From Methylococcaceae bacterium (GTDB lineage: Bacteria > Pseudomonadota > Gammaproteobacteria > Methylococcales > Methylomonadaceae): 7,449 nt of DNA. Positions 1-6,120 of the stretch are shown piece after piece. The position numbers and the translations under genes are program-made. The stretch lies in assembly GCA_947505055.1 (NCBI GenBank), contig CANNLO010000229.1:1-7449 (forward strand), given 5' to 3'. The notes under the pieces are model-generated. The model ran no database searches and was not told the DNA's origin. It saw nothing but the letters and a program-made list of their open reading frames with translations. Every line of letters starts with the position of its first letter. Within the stretch, counting starts at the first letter, position 1.

Positions 1-223
1 CAAAACGCGCCACATAGCGATATTGACTCCCCATCACCTGCGCAAACCTTACGGTAGCCTTAGCACCACCGCGCCCTTTCACATGCGTGCAACGCAAACT
101 TAAGTAGGATTTTAACTGTTTACCCAAGCTTAGCTTAGTCGCTCGCAGCAGCCCTTGACTGACGGGACGCCAACGAACGAAGTGATGTCCGTCTTCATAC
201 CAGCTATTTTGCAGTGTCAGCAT
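1..223 (-). CDS. Probable reverse transcriptase (RNA-directed DNA polymerase), 5' part only
   Basis: An open frame begins with ATG at 223 on the minus strand, with an in-frame TAA just upstream at 235-233, and runs off the left edge after 74 codons. The protein contains Leu-rich and basic stretches, then a Cys-x-His-Val-Lys-Gly-x-Gly-Gly-x-Lys segment (about residues 46-56), and ends Tyr-Arg-Tyr-Val-Ala-Arg-Phe. In many stand-alone bacterial reverse transcriptases an H-x-x-G-x-G-G-x-K segment followed by Y-x-[YF]-V-x-R-x-D-[IV] leads into the first catalytic Asp of the palm. The window ends one codon before that Asp would be expected. The catalytic YxDD box is outside the window, so the call rests on this N-terminal pattern, recognised from memory. 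It could instead be another mobile-element protein. No clear ribosome binding site is visible. It is transcribed away from the lasso cluster and is probably not part of it. Confidence 0.5.
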   Translation of the reverse strand, partial: MLTLQNSWYEDGHHFVRWRPVSQGLLRATKLSLGKQLKSYLSLRCTHVKGRGGAKATVRFAQVMGSQYRYVARF

Positions 224-395
224 GGGGTTTATTTATTGCTTGATTAGAAAGAGTTACTTTATTGCCTTGTTTGTGTGTATAAGTTACATGTAAATTATAA
301 GGTTTTTTGTTTATATGTTCTTCCGTTGCGTTGTCGGGTATTCTAAGTCTAATAACGCTGGTTTCATTAAAACTTAGATTAAAAGATAGAATGTG
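224..395. other. AT-rich intergenic region upstream of the lasso cyclase; no precursor gene seen
   Basis: This is the gap in which a proteobacterial lasso precursor gene would often sit, directly upstream of the processing genes. Reading all six frames gives only very short frames: 23 codons from ATG 222, 20 codons from ATG 315, and 18 codons on the minus strand from 369. None has a leader ending in Thr-x followed by a Gly, Ala, Ser or Cys core start and an acidic residue 7 to 9 positions in. TATAAG hexamers at 278-283 and 296-301 could act as -10 boxes for the cyclase gene, but no convincing -35 partner was found. Confidence 0.4.
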
Positions 396-2093
396 ATGAT
401 AAAAATATATATGTCCGGGCGCTTGGATAACGAACCTGAATTATTGAGGGATTTATTAGTTGAAAAGGCTCTCTTAGAGGCTTCTGAAGTGACTATAGCA
501 ATTATCAAAGCCGCATGGCAGAAATGGGGTACTCGTCTTCCAGAGTATCTATTAGGTGATTTTGCATTAGTCATTGAAGATACTAACTCCGGTGTTACTT
601 TTTTAGCTCGTGATCCATTAGGGGTCAAACCTTTTTATTATCGTATTGATAGCGGCAAGTTAACATGGGCCTTTAGTGTCCCTGAGCTTAAGAATAAATG
701 CCCTTTGGAATTTACACCCAGCATTGAGTGGATGGCTTTGTATCTTTTGGGTATGTCCAAAGACAATCACCTGACCGCCTATAACGAAGTTTTTAAAGTG
801 CCTCCCGGTTACAGTCTTACCATTGATAACCAGGGGGGCATTCAAAAACGTCGTTATCATTTTTGGCGGGATGATGCGCCTCCGGCAACGAAGCGCGAGC
901 ATCGTTGGGTTACGGATTATCAAGCTGTGTTGGAAGAAGCCATCCGTTGTCGAATGGTAGATACACCTATGGGCACCGAAAACAGTGGCGGTATTGATTC
1001 GGCAACAATTACTGCTTATTTGGCTCATTTCCTCGGATGTCCTGGCAATCAATTACACAGTTTCGGTTTTGCAATGTGTGAACAGGAGCCGGCTTTTATT
1101 CTTGAAACCAGTCAGGCCAGGGGCATAGTACATAACTATATTATGACCAGTCGATATCAAGGTGATAATAGTGATGAAATCATCAAGCGTGGGCTTGCTG
1201 CTATTGGTTATCCTGAAGAACATGGTAACGGTACCGGGCACACGCCTTTTTATGAAGAATGTCAGTTAAGAGGAATTTCAACATTATTTTCCGGATTTGG
1301 TGGTGATGAAGTAGTGACTAATCCGGGGCATCTACTGCGGTATGAATTGATTGATCAAGGCGATTACCGAGCACTTTGGGATATTATGCCGGGCGACCCT
1401 GTCCGTAAAACTCTCCGGCTTGGCAAAGCGATAACAATAGGACGAAAATCCCCGGCATATCGACCTACTTTTTTAGCCGCATGGAATTTGAGATGGCCCC
1501 ATCAATTAGTTAATCAAGCGGTTGTTGAGCGACTTAATCTCCATCATCAATACATGGAAACAGCTCGATTTGATGCGCCCTATCGTAAGATTAATGATTT
1601 TATCTTAAAGTTTTTGATTGAGGCTCCGTATGTTTCAGCCCGCTTCGAAAGTTGCACGTTAACTGCTGCAGCATATGGGGTTGATTACCGTTGGCCTTTA
1701 TGGGATGTACGCTTGGTGCAACAATATTTATCGACACCCAGTATTGAGAAAGTTGGGCCTAACGGGGTAGGACGCTATTTACATCGCCGAGCAATTGATC
1801 AGGTCGTGCCCAAACGGGTCGCTTGGAAACCAAGTAAAGATATGGGCTATGGGCAATTGCGACAAAAACGAGAAAGCCACGGGATGACTAAGCTAGTAAC
1901 CAGCGCGGAACGTCATGAACGTTACTTGCATCCTGCGCTAGTATCGATTATCGATCGAACTAAATTTAAAAAACAGATTGAACAGGCTAAAAATGGCAAA
2001 TGGGATGAGACTTTCTTCTTTAGCTTTGCCAGAAGTTTGTCTGCGATTAGCTGGCTTAATCTCTGGCTTTATGGGGGAAAAATGCCCGATTAA
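396..2093 (+). CDS. Lasso peptide cyclase (asparagine synthetase-like C protein), N-terminally shortened
   Basis: The family adenylates an Asp or Glu side chain of the peptide and closes the macrolactam ring in the cytoplasm. Counting from the alternative GTG start at 393, residues 5-160 resemble the second half of the N-terminal glutaminase-type domain, with G-R-L-D-N (9-13), L-L-G-D-F-A (53-58) and A-R-D-P-L-G-V-K-P-F-Y-Y (72-83). The synthetase domain follows, with the ATP-pyrophosphatase loop S-G-G-I-D-S (198-203) and G-F-G-G-D-E (301-306), and the K-D-M-G-Y-G segment near residue 485. Asn-synthetase proteins normally have roughly 40-60 residues before the GR-x-DN motif, including the N-terminal Cys region; here there are fewer than ten. 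The frame is closed by TAG at 387-389, so no longer start is possible. ATG 396 is chosen; GTG 393 and ATG 411 are alternatives, and none has a good Shine-Dalgarno sequence. At about 565 residues it is otherwise complete. It stands apart from B1/B2, and its position in the cluster argues for cyclase rather than asparagine synthetase. Confidence 0.85.
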   Translation: MIKIYMSGRLDNEPELLRDLLVEKALLEASEVTIAIIKAAWQKWGTRLPEYLLGDFALVIEDTNSGVTFLARDPLGVKPFYYRIDSGKLTWAFSVPELKNKCPLEFTPSIEWMALYLLGMSKDNHLTAYNEVFKVPPGYSLTIDNQGGIQKRRYHFWRDDAPPATKREHRWVTDYQAVLEEAIRCRMVDTPMGTENSGGIDSATITAYLAHFLGCPGNQLHSFGFAMCEQEPAFILETSQARGIVHNYIMTSRYQGDNSDEIIKRGLAAIGYPEEHGNGTGHTPFYEECQLRGISTLFSGFGGDEVVTNPGHLLRYELIDQGDYRALWDIMPGDPVRKTLRLGKAITIGRKSPAYRPTFLAAWNLRWPHQLVNQAVVERLNLHHQYMETARFDAPYRKINDFILKFLIEAPYVSARFESCTLTAAAYGVDYRWPLWDVRLVQQYLSTPSIEKVGPNGVGRYLHRRAIDQVVPKRVAWKPSKDMGYGQLRQKRESHGMTKLVTSAERHERYLHPALVSIIDRTKFKKQIEQAKNGKWDETFFFSFARSLSAISWLNLWLYGGKMPD

Positions 2094-2099
2094 TTCGGG
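2078..2099 (-). terminator. Possible rho-independent terminator of the minus-strand tailoring operon
   Basis: On the minus strand CCCGA-ATTAA-TCGGG (2099-2085) forms a 5-bp stem with a 5-base loop, followed by CA and a run of five T (2082-2078). It lies about 75 bases past the stop of the ATP-grasp gene and overlaps the last codons of the cyclase gene. The stem is short, so this is tentative. On the plus strand the hairpin has no T-tract. A second weak hairpin, AATCCC paired with GGGATT (about 2164-2184), spans the ATP-grasp stop codon between the convergent genes. Confidence 0.3.
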
Positions 2100-2172
2100 T
2101 TGGTGGCAACAAAAATTTATTACGCTATCATGATACTGTGACATCACTACTATACATCCCTTCAATCCCTCA

Positions 2173-3441
2173 TTATTCGGGATTAGTGAGATTGGCTAAA
2201 AAACCACCTGTTAATAATTGCGGTGTTGCAGTCCCCCAACCCGAATTGCTTTCCAATAACACCGGGCCTATTGGTGTTATGACCCAATCCCAAGCCAAGG
2301 TTGCTATATCCAGAAATTGCTGATGGCCAGCATGGGTATGCTTAACCAAATTCTGCCAATAAGGTATCGGGCTGTGTTGTGGTCCACTGGCTTTAACGTG
2401 ATTATAAAGCCTGATAATGTGTTCCGACTGCACTCTATGGTCTGGCAAATTCTGAATGATACCTGTATCTGGATCAATTGGCAGAATAATGTACTGAATG
2501 AGTTGCGTGGCAGCGTTTCGTTCAGCCGGCACTTCGATTGTGGCCGATAAAACGTTAATGATACCAGTCTGCACTTGACTGATATAACGCACGGTAATCA
2601 CCTCATCACCAAATGCCATAGGTGCCAGGAGGGGATGATTGGTTAATAAGGGCTGAACCAGGGCTTCATCACGTTTTAAGAGTAATTGCCAGGCTTTCTC
2701 AACTGCGGCTGTGTTCTCCAAGTCATGGCCTTGAAAAGTTCTACCCACTAAGCCTACTTCGGTTTTCCATGCGGCAAACGCACCTAAGCCCTGATTTCCC
2801 GAACGGGTTTTACAAAATAGCTTATCTTGATGGATACGAGTCATTAAAGACAGTAGTGGCGTTTTATTCTTAGCGGTGACACACTGCGCAGTATTAAGAA
2901 CAGGAATATTTAATTCTCTCAATTGGTTTTCAAGGGCAATTTTATCTTGAATCACTTGCAAGGATTTTTGGGGAGAAGTTCCCTGCGCCAGACTTTTCCA
3001 GGTGTGGAAAGATTGCGTTTCTCGATCGTAAATATAATCCAGTGCCTGCTCAGGGTGTTTGTATAATTCAAACCGATAGACATCGCGTGGATGAATACAG
3101 TAACCAAGGCAAAGTTTTAAGGTGATGATGAGTTGACTTTTAAATGTAATGCCTTCTCGTTGAGTAATTTCGGGTGCTAAGCGTTTAGTTACTTGAAAAC
3201 ATCGATACCAACCTGAACCCAACAGCCATCTGCTATATAGCCAAGCCTGCAGCAGGATGCCCAAGGGACCTGCCAATCGCCATGCCGAATGCCACCAAAA
3301 CTGTCTGTGTAGTTTTAAACGATGATCTTGTGAAGGTACCAGATAACGCCAGGACATTAGACCCATAGGTATTTCACCAAACAACATTATATTGAGCAGT
3401 TTTAATCCCCGACGTTTTATTTTTGTCAGTGTTTGATTCAT
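2173..3441 (-). CDS. ATP-grasp protein of the sugar-transfer-associated type (putative lasso tailoring ligase)
   Basis: ATP-grasp enzymes activate a carboxylate as an acyl phosphate and join it to a nucleophile. In this 422-residue protein, residues 1-160 are a basic, aromatic-rich region with a hydrophobic stretch near 56-75. The ATP-grasp fold follows: D-K-I-A-L-E (166-171) with the first nucleotide-binding Lys (K167), F-C-K-T-R-S-G-N-Q-G-L-G (209-220) with the second Lys and the flexible glycine loop, E-A-L-V-Q-P-L (259-265), and the metal-binding end L-E-S-N-S-G-W (396-402). This order fits the 'sugar-transfer associated ATP-grasp' family, whose members occur in polysaccharide and peptide clusters and whose substrates are mostly unknown. 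It starts 32 bases after the sulfotransferase stop and is the last gene of the minus-strand operon. I infer a tailoring role; the substrate (precursor peptide, amino acid or other carboxylate) cannot be read from the sequence. ATG 3441 is the first start; codons 19 and 26 are alternatives. Confidence 0.75.
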   Translation of the reverse strand: MNQTLTKIKRRGLKLLNIMLFGEIPMGLMSWRYLVPSQDHRLKLHRQFWWHSAWRLAGPLGILLQAWLYSRWLLGSGWYRCFQVTKRLAPEITQREGITFKSQLIITLKLCLGYCIHPRDVYRFELYKHPEQALDYIYDRETQSFHTWKSLAQGTSPQKSLQVIQDKIALENQLRELNIPVLNTAQCVTAKNKTPLLSLMTRIHQDKLFCKTRSGNQGLGAFAAWKTEVGLVGRTFQGHDLENTAAVEKAWQLLLKRDEALVQPLLTNHPLLAPMAFGDEVITVRYISQVQTGIINVLSATIEVPAERNAATQLIQYIILPIDPDTGIIQNLPDHRVQSEHIIRLYNHVKASGPQHSPIPYWQNLVKHTHAGHQQFLDIATLAWDWVITPIGPVLLESNSGWGTATPQLLTGGFLANLTNPE

Positions 3442-3460
3442 AAGCAGTCGATTTTATGCT

Positions 3461-3477
3461 TTAAGTTTATAACTTAA
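3461..3477. repeat. Short palindrome between sulfotransferase and ATP-grasp genes
   Basis: TTAAGTT-TAT-AACTTAA is a perfect 7-bp inverted repeat with a 3-base loop. It overlaps the sulfotransferase stop codon and lies upstream of the ATP-grasp start. It could form a weak intercistronic mRNA hairpin, but it is AT-rich and may be fortuitous. No T-tract follows, so it is not called a terminator. Confidence 0.3.
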
Positions 3478-4328
3478 AGGGGATTGCCATATTCGTCCAG
3501 ATACCCAAAGCGAAGCATCACTTGATGATGATCATCAATAATTTTTTTTATCTGTTCGTCGGTTAAGTTATCACGCCATCCACCGGTTTTGCCTTGCCGA
3601 AAAAAACGCTCCGCTTTGGGCGAACGTTCTTGAAAGCCTTTAATGGCTTCTTGCTCGGAGAGCACTTTGAACTCACTGAACCGAATTGCTTTTTCAATAC
3701 GTTCGGCTTCTGTGGGTAATTGGAGAAAATGACAGGCTTGTGTAAAGGTCTCTATAGGCTTATGCAGCATGTCTTCATAGCGAATCACGTGACAATTAAG
3801 TTCTGAAGCATTAACCCAACTTAACACGTGCTCAGACCATGCCAATAGCTTTTGTCTGACCTGATCGGGAAGGCTTTTTTTGCTTCTAGCCAGTGCCATA
3901 TTGTTATTGCCCATGCTGGCAATCGCCTGATCAATTGTCATTCCCCAATGACTGGCCGCCGAAGAGGCGACATCGAGTGGGTTACGTAAGATATATAATG
4001 CGCCCAATGTAGCTTCGCGACTCACTAAAGGTACATTGTCCGTGGTCAGTGTATAGGCGTCATGGATCTTGTGATAACCAATCTCTGTATTATGCAGCGC
4101 CCAGCGATACACAGTAGGGCGTAATCTTTCAACCTCATCTGGATGAAGCTCGGCTGTATCAAAACCTAATACTTCATCCAACCAACCACGGGCACTTGCA
4201 ATACTGCCAGTAAATAATTCGTTAATATCTGCGGGGACATCACCATCCTGCTGCAGATTGTACAAAAACGAACGGAACCATGTGTTACCTGACTTTGGAT
4301 AAGAGGCTAGCCAATAGATACCACTCAT
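3474..4328 (-). CDS. PAPS-dependent sulfotransferase (putative lasso peptide tailoring)
   Basis: The family transfers sulfate from PAPS to a hydroxyl group. Numbering from the upstream TTG at 4337, the 5'-phosphosulfate loop S-Y-P-K-S-G-N-T-W-F-R is at 12-22. The catalytic Lys/His segment H-K-I-H-D-A-Y is at 89-95. The 3'-phosphate-binding segment I-L-R-N-P-L-D-V-A-S-S is at 116-126, with Arg118 and Ser125/126. The C-terminal cofactor motif F-R-Q-G-K-T-G-G-W is at 246-254. All core elements are present and the length (about 285 residues) is normal for a cytosolic sulfotransferase. ATG 4328 is preferred because it gives the family-typical beginning M-S-G-I-Y-W-L-A-S-Y-P-K; the TTG start overlaps the kinase stop (TTGA). 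The kinase stop is only 5 bases upstream of ATG 4328, so the genes are probably translationally coupled. An A8 run on the coding strand (4th-from-last region, plus-strand 3542-3549) leaves the frame intact. The peptide is the inferred acceptor. Confidence 0.88.
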   Translation of the reverse strand: MSGIYWLASYPKSGNTWFRSFLYNLQQDGDVPADINELFTGSIASARGWLDEVLGFDTAELHPDEVERLRPTVYRWALHNTEIGYHKIHDAYTLTTDNVPLVSREATLGALYILRNPLDVASSAASHWGMTIDQAIASMGNNNMALARSKKSLPDQVRQKLLAWSEHVLSWVNASELNCHVIRYEDMLHKPIETFTQACHFLQLPTEAERIEKAIRFSEFKVLSEQEAIKGFQERSPKAERFFRQGKTGGWRDNLTDEQIKKIIDDHHQVMLRFGYLDEYGNPL

Positions 4329-4333
4329 AGTGT

Positions 4334-5227
4334 TCAAGGGTTAGCAGCCATATCGGCAATTAAATGATCAATTAATTCGTCTAATTTAAAGCCTGTTTTA
4401 GGGCGAACAAGACGAGACAGACGGATCTGTCCCGCTAGTTGACCACATAGTTTAAGGTGATCGGCTTTAAGCCCCAAGCCATTGAGAAAGCTCAAGCGAT
4501 AGGTGTTATTACGCAAAGGCAAAAACCGTTGCATGCCTTGAATGTGATGAAATTCAATCGCTTCGACATGATCAGTACTTAAAATATAAATCCAACGGAT
4601 AGGTAGCGTGGTCTGACTAAACAACTCACCAAGAGGATAGTTGAATTTTTCAGTATTGGGTCTGATCCGTTTTAGCCCTGTTGTATCGATATTTAATTTG
4701 TCAGCGACATCTTGCCAAAGTTTTATCCGCGGAAAACCAGGCAAAGCATGACAATCCTTATCGACGGGCACAACATCATCAGCCAAAATCTCATGGCCTC
4801 GTTGCATAAAGCCTGCTGCTAATGTTGACTTGCCAGCGCCTGAGTGACCGACGCACACCATGCACTGATCGCCAATTCTTATAGCATTACCATGCAGTAC
4901 CAAATAGCCTCGTTGAAATAACAGTGCACCTAGCGCAGAACCCAAGAGGAAAACACGGATGCTGTCTTCATCAATGCCTTGCTCAGGGTCAATGGTGATG
5001 GCATTACCATCGGTTATCAGAAAACGCGCAATATGCGGCACCTTAAGCCACAACGCAGAAGTCGTTGCCCAAAGAAAAGGACCTAATTGTTCGCCATCAG
5101 GGATACCATCAACTCTTACCGACCCTATACGAATATTAACATCTGCAGAATTTGTGCTCAAACAAGGGAACAGCTCTGGTAAGGTTAAATCACTTTCAAT
5201 ACTGAGGTTGTAAGCATAAAAACGCAT
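4334..5227 (-). CDS. HprK-related kinase (putative lasso peptide kinase)
   Basis: Counted from ATG 5227 the protein has 297 residues. It begins M-R-F-Y-A-Y-N-L-S-I-E-S-D-L-T-L-P-E-L, typical of HprK-related kinases found in RiPP clusters. It then shows L-H-G-N-A-I (111-116), the Walker A loop G-H-S-G-A-G-K-S-T (127-135) and I-L-A-D-D-V-V-P-V (147-155), where the adjacent Asp residues correspond to the catalytic and metal-binding positions. In the paeninodin lasso system an HprK-like kinase phosphorylates the C-terminal Ser of the precursor, and a similar role is inferred here. It is the first gene of the divergent minus-strand operon, and its stop nearly abuts the sulfotransferase. A longer frame starts at ATG 5269 and adds 14 residues that do not resemble the family N-terminus; neither start has a clear ribosome binding site. 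It lacks the N-terminal domain of true HPr kinase/phosphorylase, so a role in sugar phosphotransfer regulation is unlikely. Confidence 0.85.
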   Translation of the reverse strand: MRFYAYNLSIESDLTLPELFPCLSTNSADVNIRIGSVRVDGIPDGEQLGPFLWATTSALWLKVPHIARFLITDGNAITIDPEQGIDEDSIRVFLLGSALGALLFQRGYLVLHGNAIRIGDQCMVCVGHSGAGKSTLAAGFMQRGHEILADDVVPVDKDCHALPGFPRIKLWQDVADKLNIDTTGLKRIRPNTEKFNYPLGELFSQTTLPIRWIYILSTDHVEAIEFHHIQGMQRFLPLRNNTYRLSFLNGLGLKADHLKLCGQLAGQIRLSRLVRPKTGFKLDELIDHLIADMAANP

Positions 5228-5269
5228 AATATAAATATGATCATGAAAAATGAGGTTTGATTTATTCAA

Positions 5270-5368
5270 TAACTCAACAGTCTACAAGAATATTTAATTA
5301 TTTTAATATTTAATTTGTTATTATGTTAAATAATAAATACATTTTTTTAATTTTAAAACTAAAATTAT
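5270..5368. promoter_or_regulatory. AT-rich divergent promoter region with an 11-bp direct repeat
   Basis: This gap separates the minus-strand tailoring operon from the plus-strand B1-B2-exporter operon and is extremely AT-rich. AATATTTAATT occurs twice, at 5289-5299 and 5305-5315, with starts 16 bases apart. Plus-strand candidates are TTGTTA (5315-5320) and TACATT (5338-5343) with a 17-base spacer, four of six matches each. A minus-strand -10 candidate is TAAAAT (5305-5300, five of six matches), with only a weak -35 (TAACAT, 5328-5323). The direct repeat overlaps the minus-strand -10 and abuts the plus-strand -35, so a regulator bound there could act on both operons. Such matches arise easily by chance in AT-rich DNA. 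Confidence 0.4.
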
Positions 5369-5653
5369 ATGAGAAATTTTAATAATGACACTTTTCTGAT
5401 TCGTAATCCTGAGATAGTTTCGGCTGATATGGATGGTGAGACAGTAATGATGAGTATTGAAAAAGGCGAATACATTGGCTTAAGCGGCACAGGGCCCTTT
5501 ATATGGGAGCTTATGAAGCAACCTATAAGCATTACCCAGATTATTGATGCTGTCCATCACGAATATGAAGTGAATAATGAGACCTGTAAGCTTGATGTGA
5601 CCCTTTTTTTACAAGAATTTTTGGAGCATGGTCTCATTTCAGACGTTGTCTAA
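5369..5653 (+). CDS. PqqD-like lasso peptide B1 protein (RiPP recognition element)
   Basis: This small protein of 94 residues has the PqqD fold pattern. N-terminal strand segments include V-M-M-S-I-E-K-G-E-Y-I-G-L-S-G-T-G (26-42). Helix one is P-F-I-W-E-L-M (43-49) and the next helix is I-T-Q-I-I-D-A-V (55-62). The protein ends with a helix over 74-88 (L-D-V-T-L-F-L-Q-E-F-L) followed by L-I-S-D-V-V. The pattern of 'YxGLxxxGxxIWELL' followed by a helix-turn-helix-like tail is characteristic of free-standing B1 recognition proteins in lasso systems, which bind the precursor leader and deliver it to B2. The next gene, B2, overlaps it by one base (TAATG), the usual B1-B2 arrangement. No Shine-Dalgarno sequence is visible upstream of ATG 5369; the leader is A/T only just before the start. 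Non-lasso PqqD chaperones look alike, and the B2 neighbour settles the assignment. Confidence 0.88.
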   Translation: MRNFNNDTFLIRNPEIVSADMDGETVMMSIEKGEYIGLSGTGPFIWELMKQPISITQIIDAVHHEYEVNNETCKLDVTLFLQEFLEHGLISDVV

Positions 5654-6120
5654 TGTTTGTCATTCTCAAACGAAAGATAGTAAGTTTTTTTCGTCAACCC
5701 CTTTTTATTCAACTATGGGTTATCCCTTTATGGTGTGTATTGGGCATTTGCAAACTCCTCATTTATGTCATCAAATTTCAAAAACTAGCCGGTTACCTTG
5801 GCTCTACAATGAGTGCGACACCCTATATACCTTTGTTAGACTCTACACAGGAGTACCGCGCCTTGCAAATTGGTCGTGCCGTGCGCCTAACAGCTCACTA
5901 TACTCTATGGGATTCCAATTGTTTTCCACAAGCAATAGCTGCTCGTTGGTTACTTGGACTTTATAACATCCCCTACGCGCTTTATTTTGGCCTCCAACGA
6001 GATCCTCTGACGGCTGAAATGAAAGCCCATGCTTGGGTAGTCACTAGCCGAGTTAGAGTAACCGGCGGACTTAGCTTTAATCAATTTACTGTTGTAGGTT
6101 GTTTTGTCAATCCTCAATGA
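5653..6120 (+). CDS. Lasso peptide leader peptidase B2 (transglutaminase-like)
   Basis: This 155-residue protein belongs to the lasso B2 type, a transglutaminase-like cysteine peptidase that removes the leader peptide in the presence of ATP and B1. The N-terminal third is hydrophobic (about 17-40) and may associate with membrane or with partner proteins. The nucleophile segment is D-S-N-C-F-P-Q-A-I-A-A-R-W-L-L, with Cys90. The His segment is K-A-H-A-W-V, with His126. It ends with V-T-G-G-L-S-F-N-Q-F-T-V-V-G-C-F, a tail I recognise from proteobacterial B2 proteins. No Asp stands in the classic third triad position after His126, which appears usual for this tail type. ATG 5653 overlaps the B1 stop, and its own stop overlaps the exporter ATG, so all three genes are probably translationally coupled. 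Length and both visible catalytic residues suggest a functional enzyme. Confidence 0.88.
   Translation: MFVILKRKIVSFFRQPLFIQLWVIPLWCVLGICKLLIYVIKFQKLAGYLGSTMSATPYIPLLDSTQEYRALQIGRAVRLTAHYTLWDSNCFPQAIAARWLLGLYNIPYALYFGLQRDPLTAEMKAHAWVVTSRVRVTGGLSFNQFTVVGCFVNPQ

Noticed and set aside
222..293. 23-codon frame starting ATG 222 with a hydrophobic sequence
   Set aside because: It contains no Asp or Glu, so it cannot form a lasso ring, and has no supporting signals.
315..377. 20-codon frame upstream of the cyclase considered as the precursor peptide
   Set aside because: It is too short for leader plus core, has no penultimate Thr and no Asp or Glu at all for ring closure. It is kept only as a possible remnant of the cyclase N-terminus.
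396..2093. Asn-synthetase-like protein as a housekeeping asparagine synthetase
   Set aside because: The N-terminal Cys region needed for glutamine hydrolysis is missing and the gene neighbours are lasso B1, B2 and an exporter.
1938..2165. 75-codon minus-strand frame across the cyclase 3' end
   Set aside because: It is mostly antisense to conserved cyclase sequence, shows no recognisable domain, and contains the putative terminator hairpin.
2138..2323. 61-codon plus-strand frame after the cyclase, considered as a lasso precursor
   Set aside because: It starts with GTG, lies almost wholly antisense to the ATP-grasp gene, has no leader/core pattern and no ribosome binding site, and behaves like a shadow frame.
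3542..3549. Run of eight T (A8 on the coding strand) in the sulfotransferase gene as a phase-variation tract
   Set aside because: The frame is intact and encodes a plausible Lys-Lys-Ile helix. Eight bases alone in an AT-rich gene is weak evidence of programmed slippage.
5628..5966. 112-codon frame overlapping B2 in another phase
   Set aside because: The B2 frame carries the conserved Cys and His motifs and the correct gene overlaps, so this frame is a shadow.
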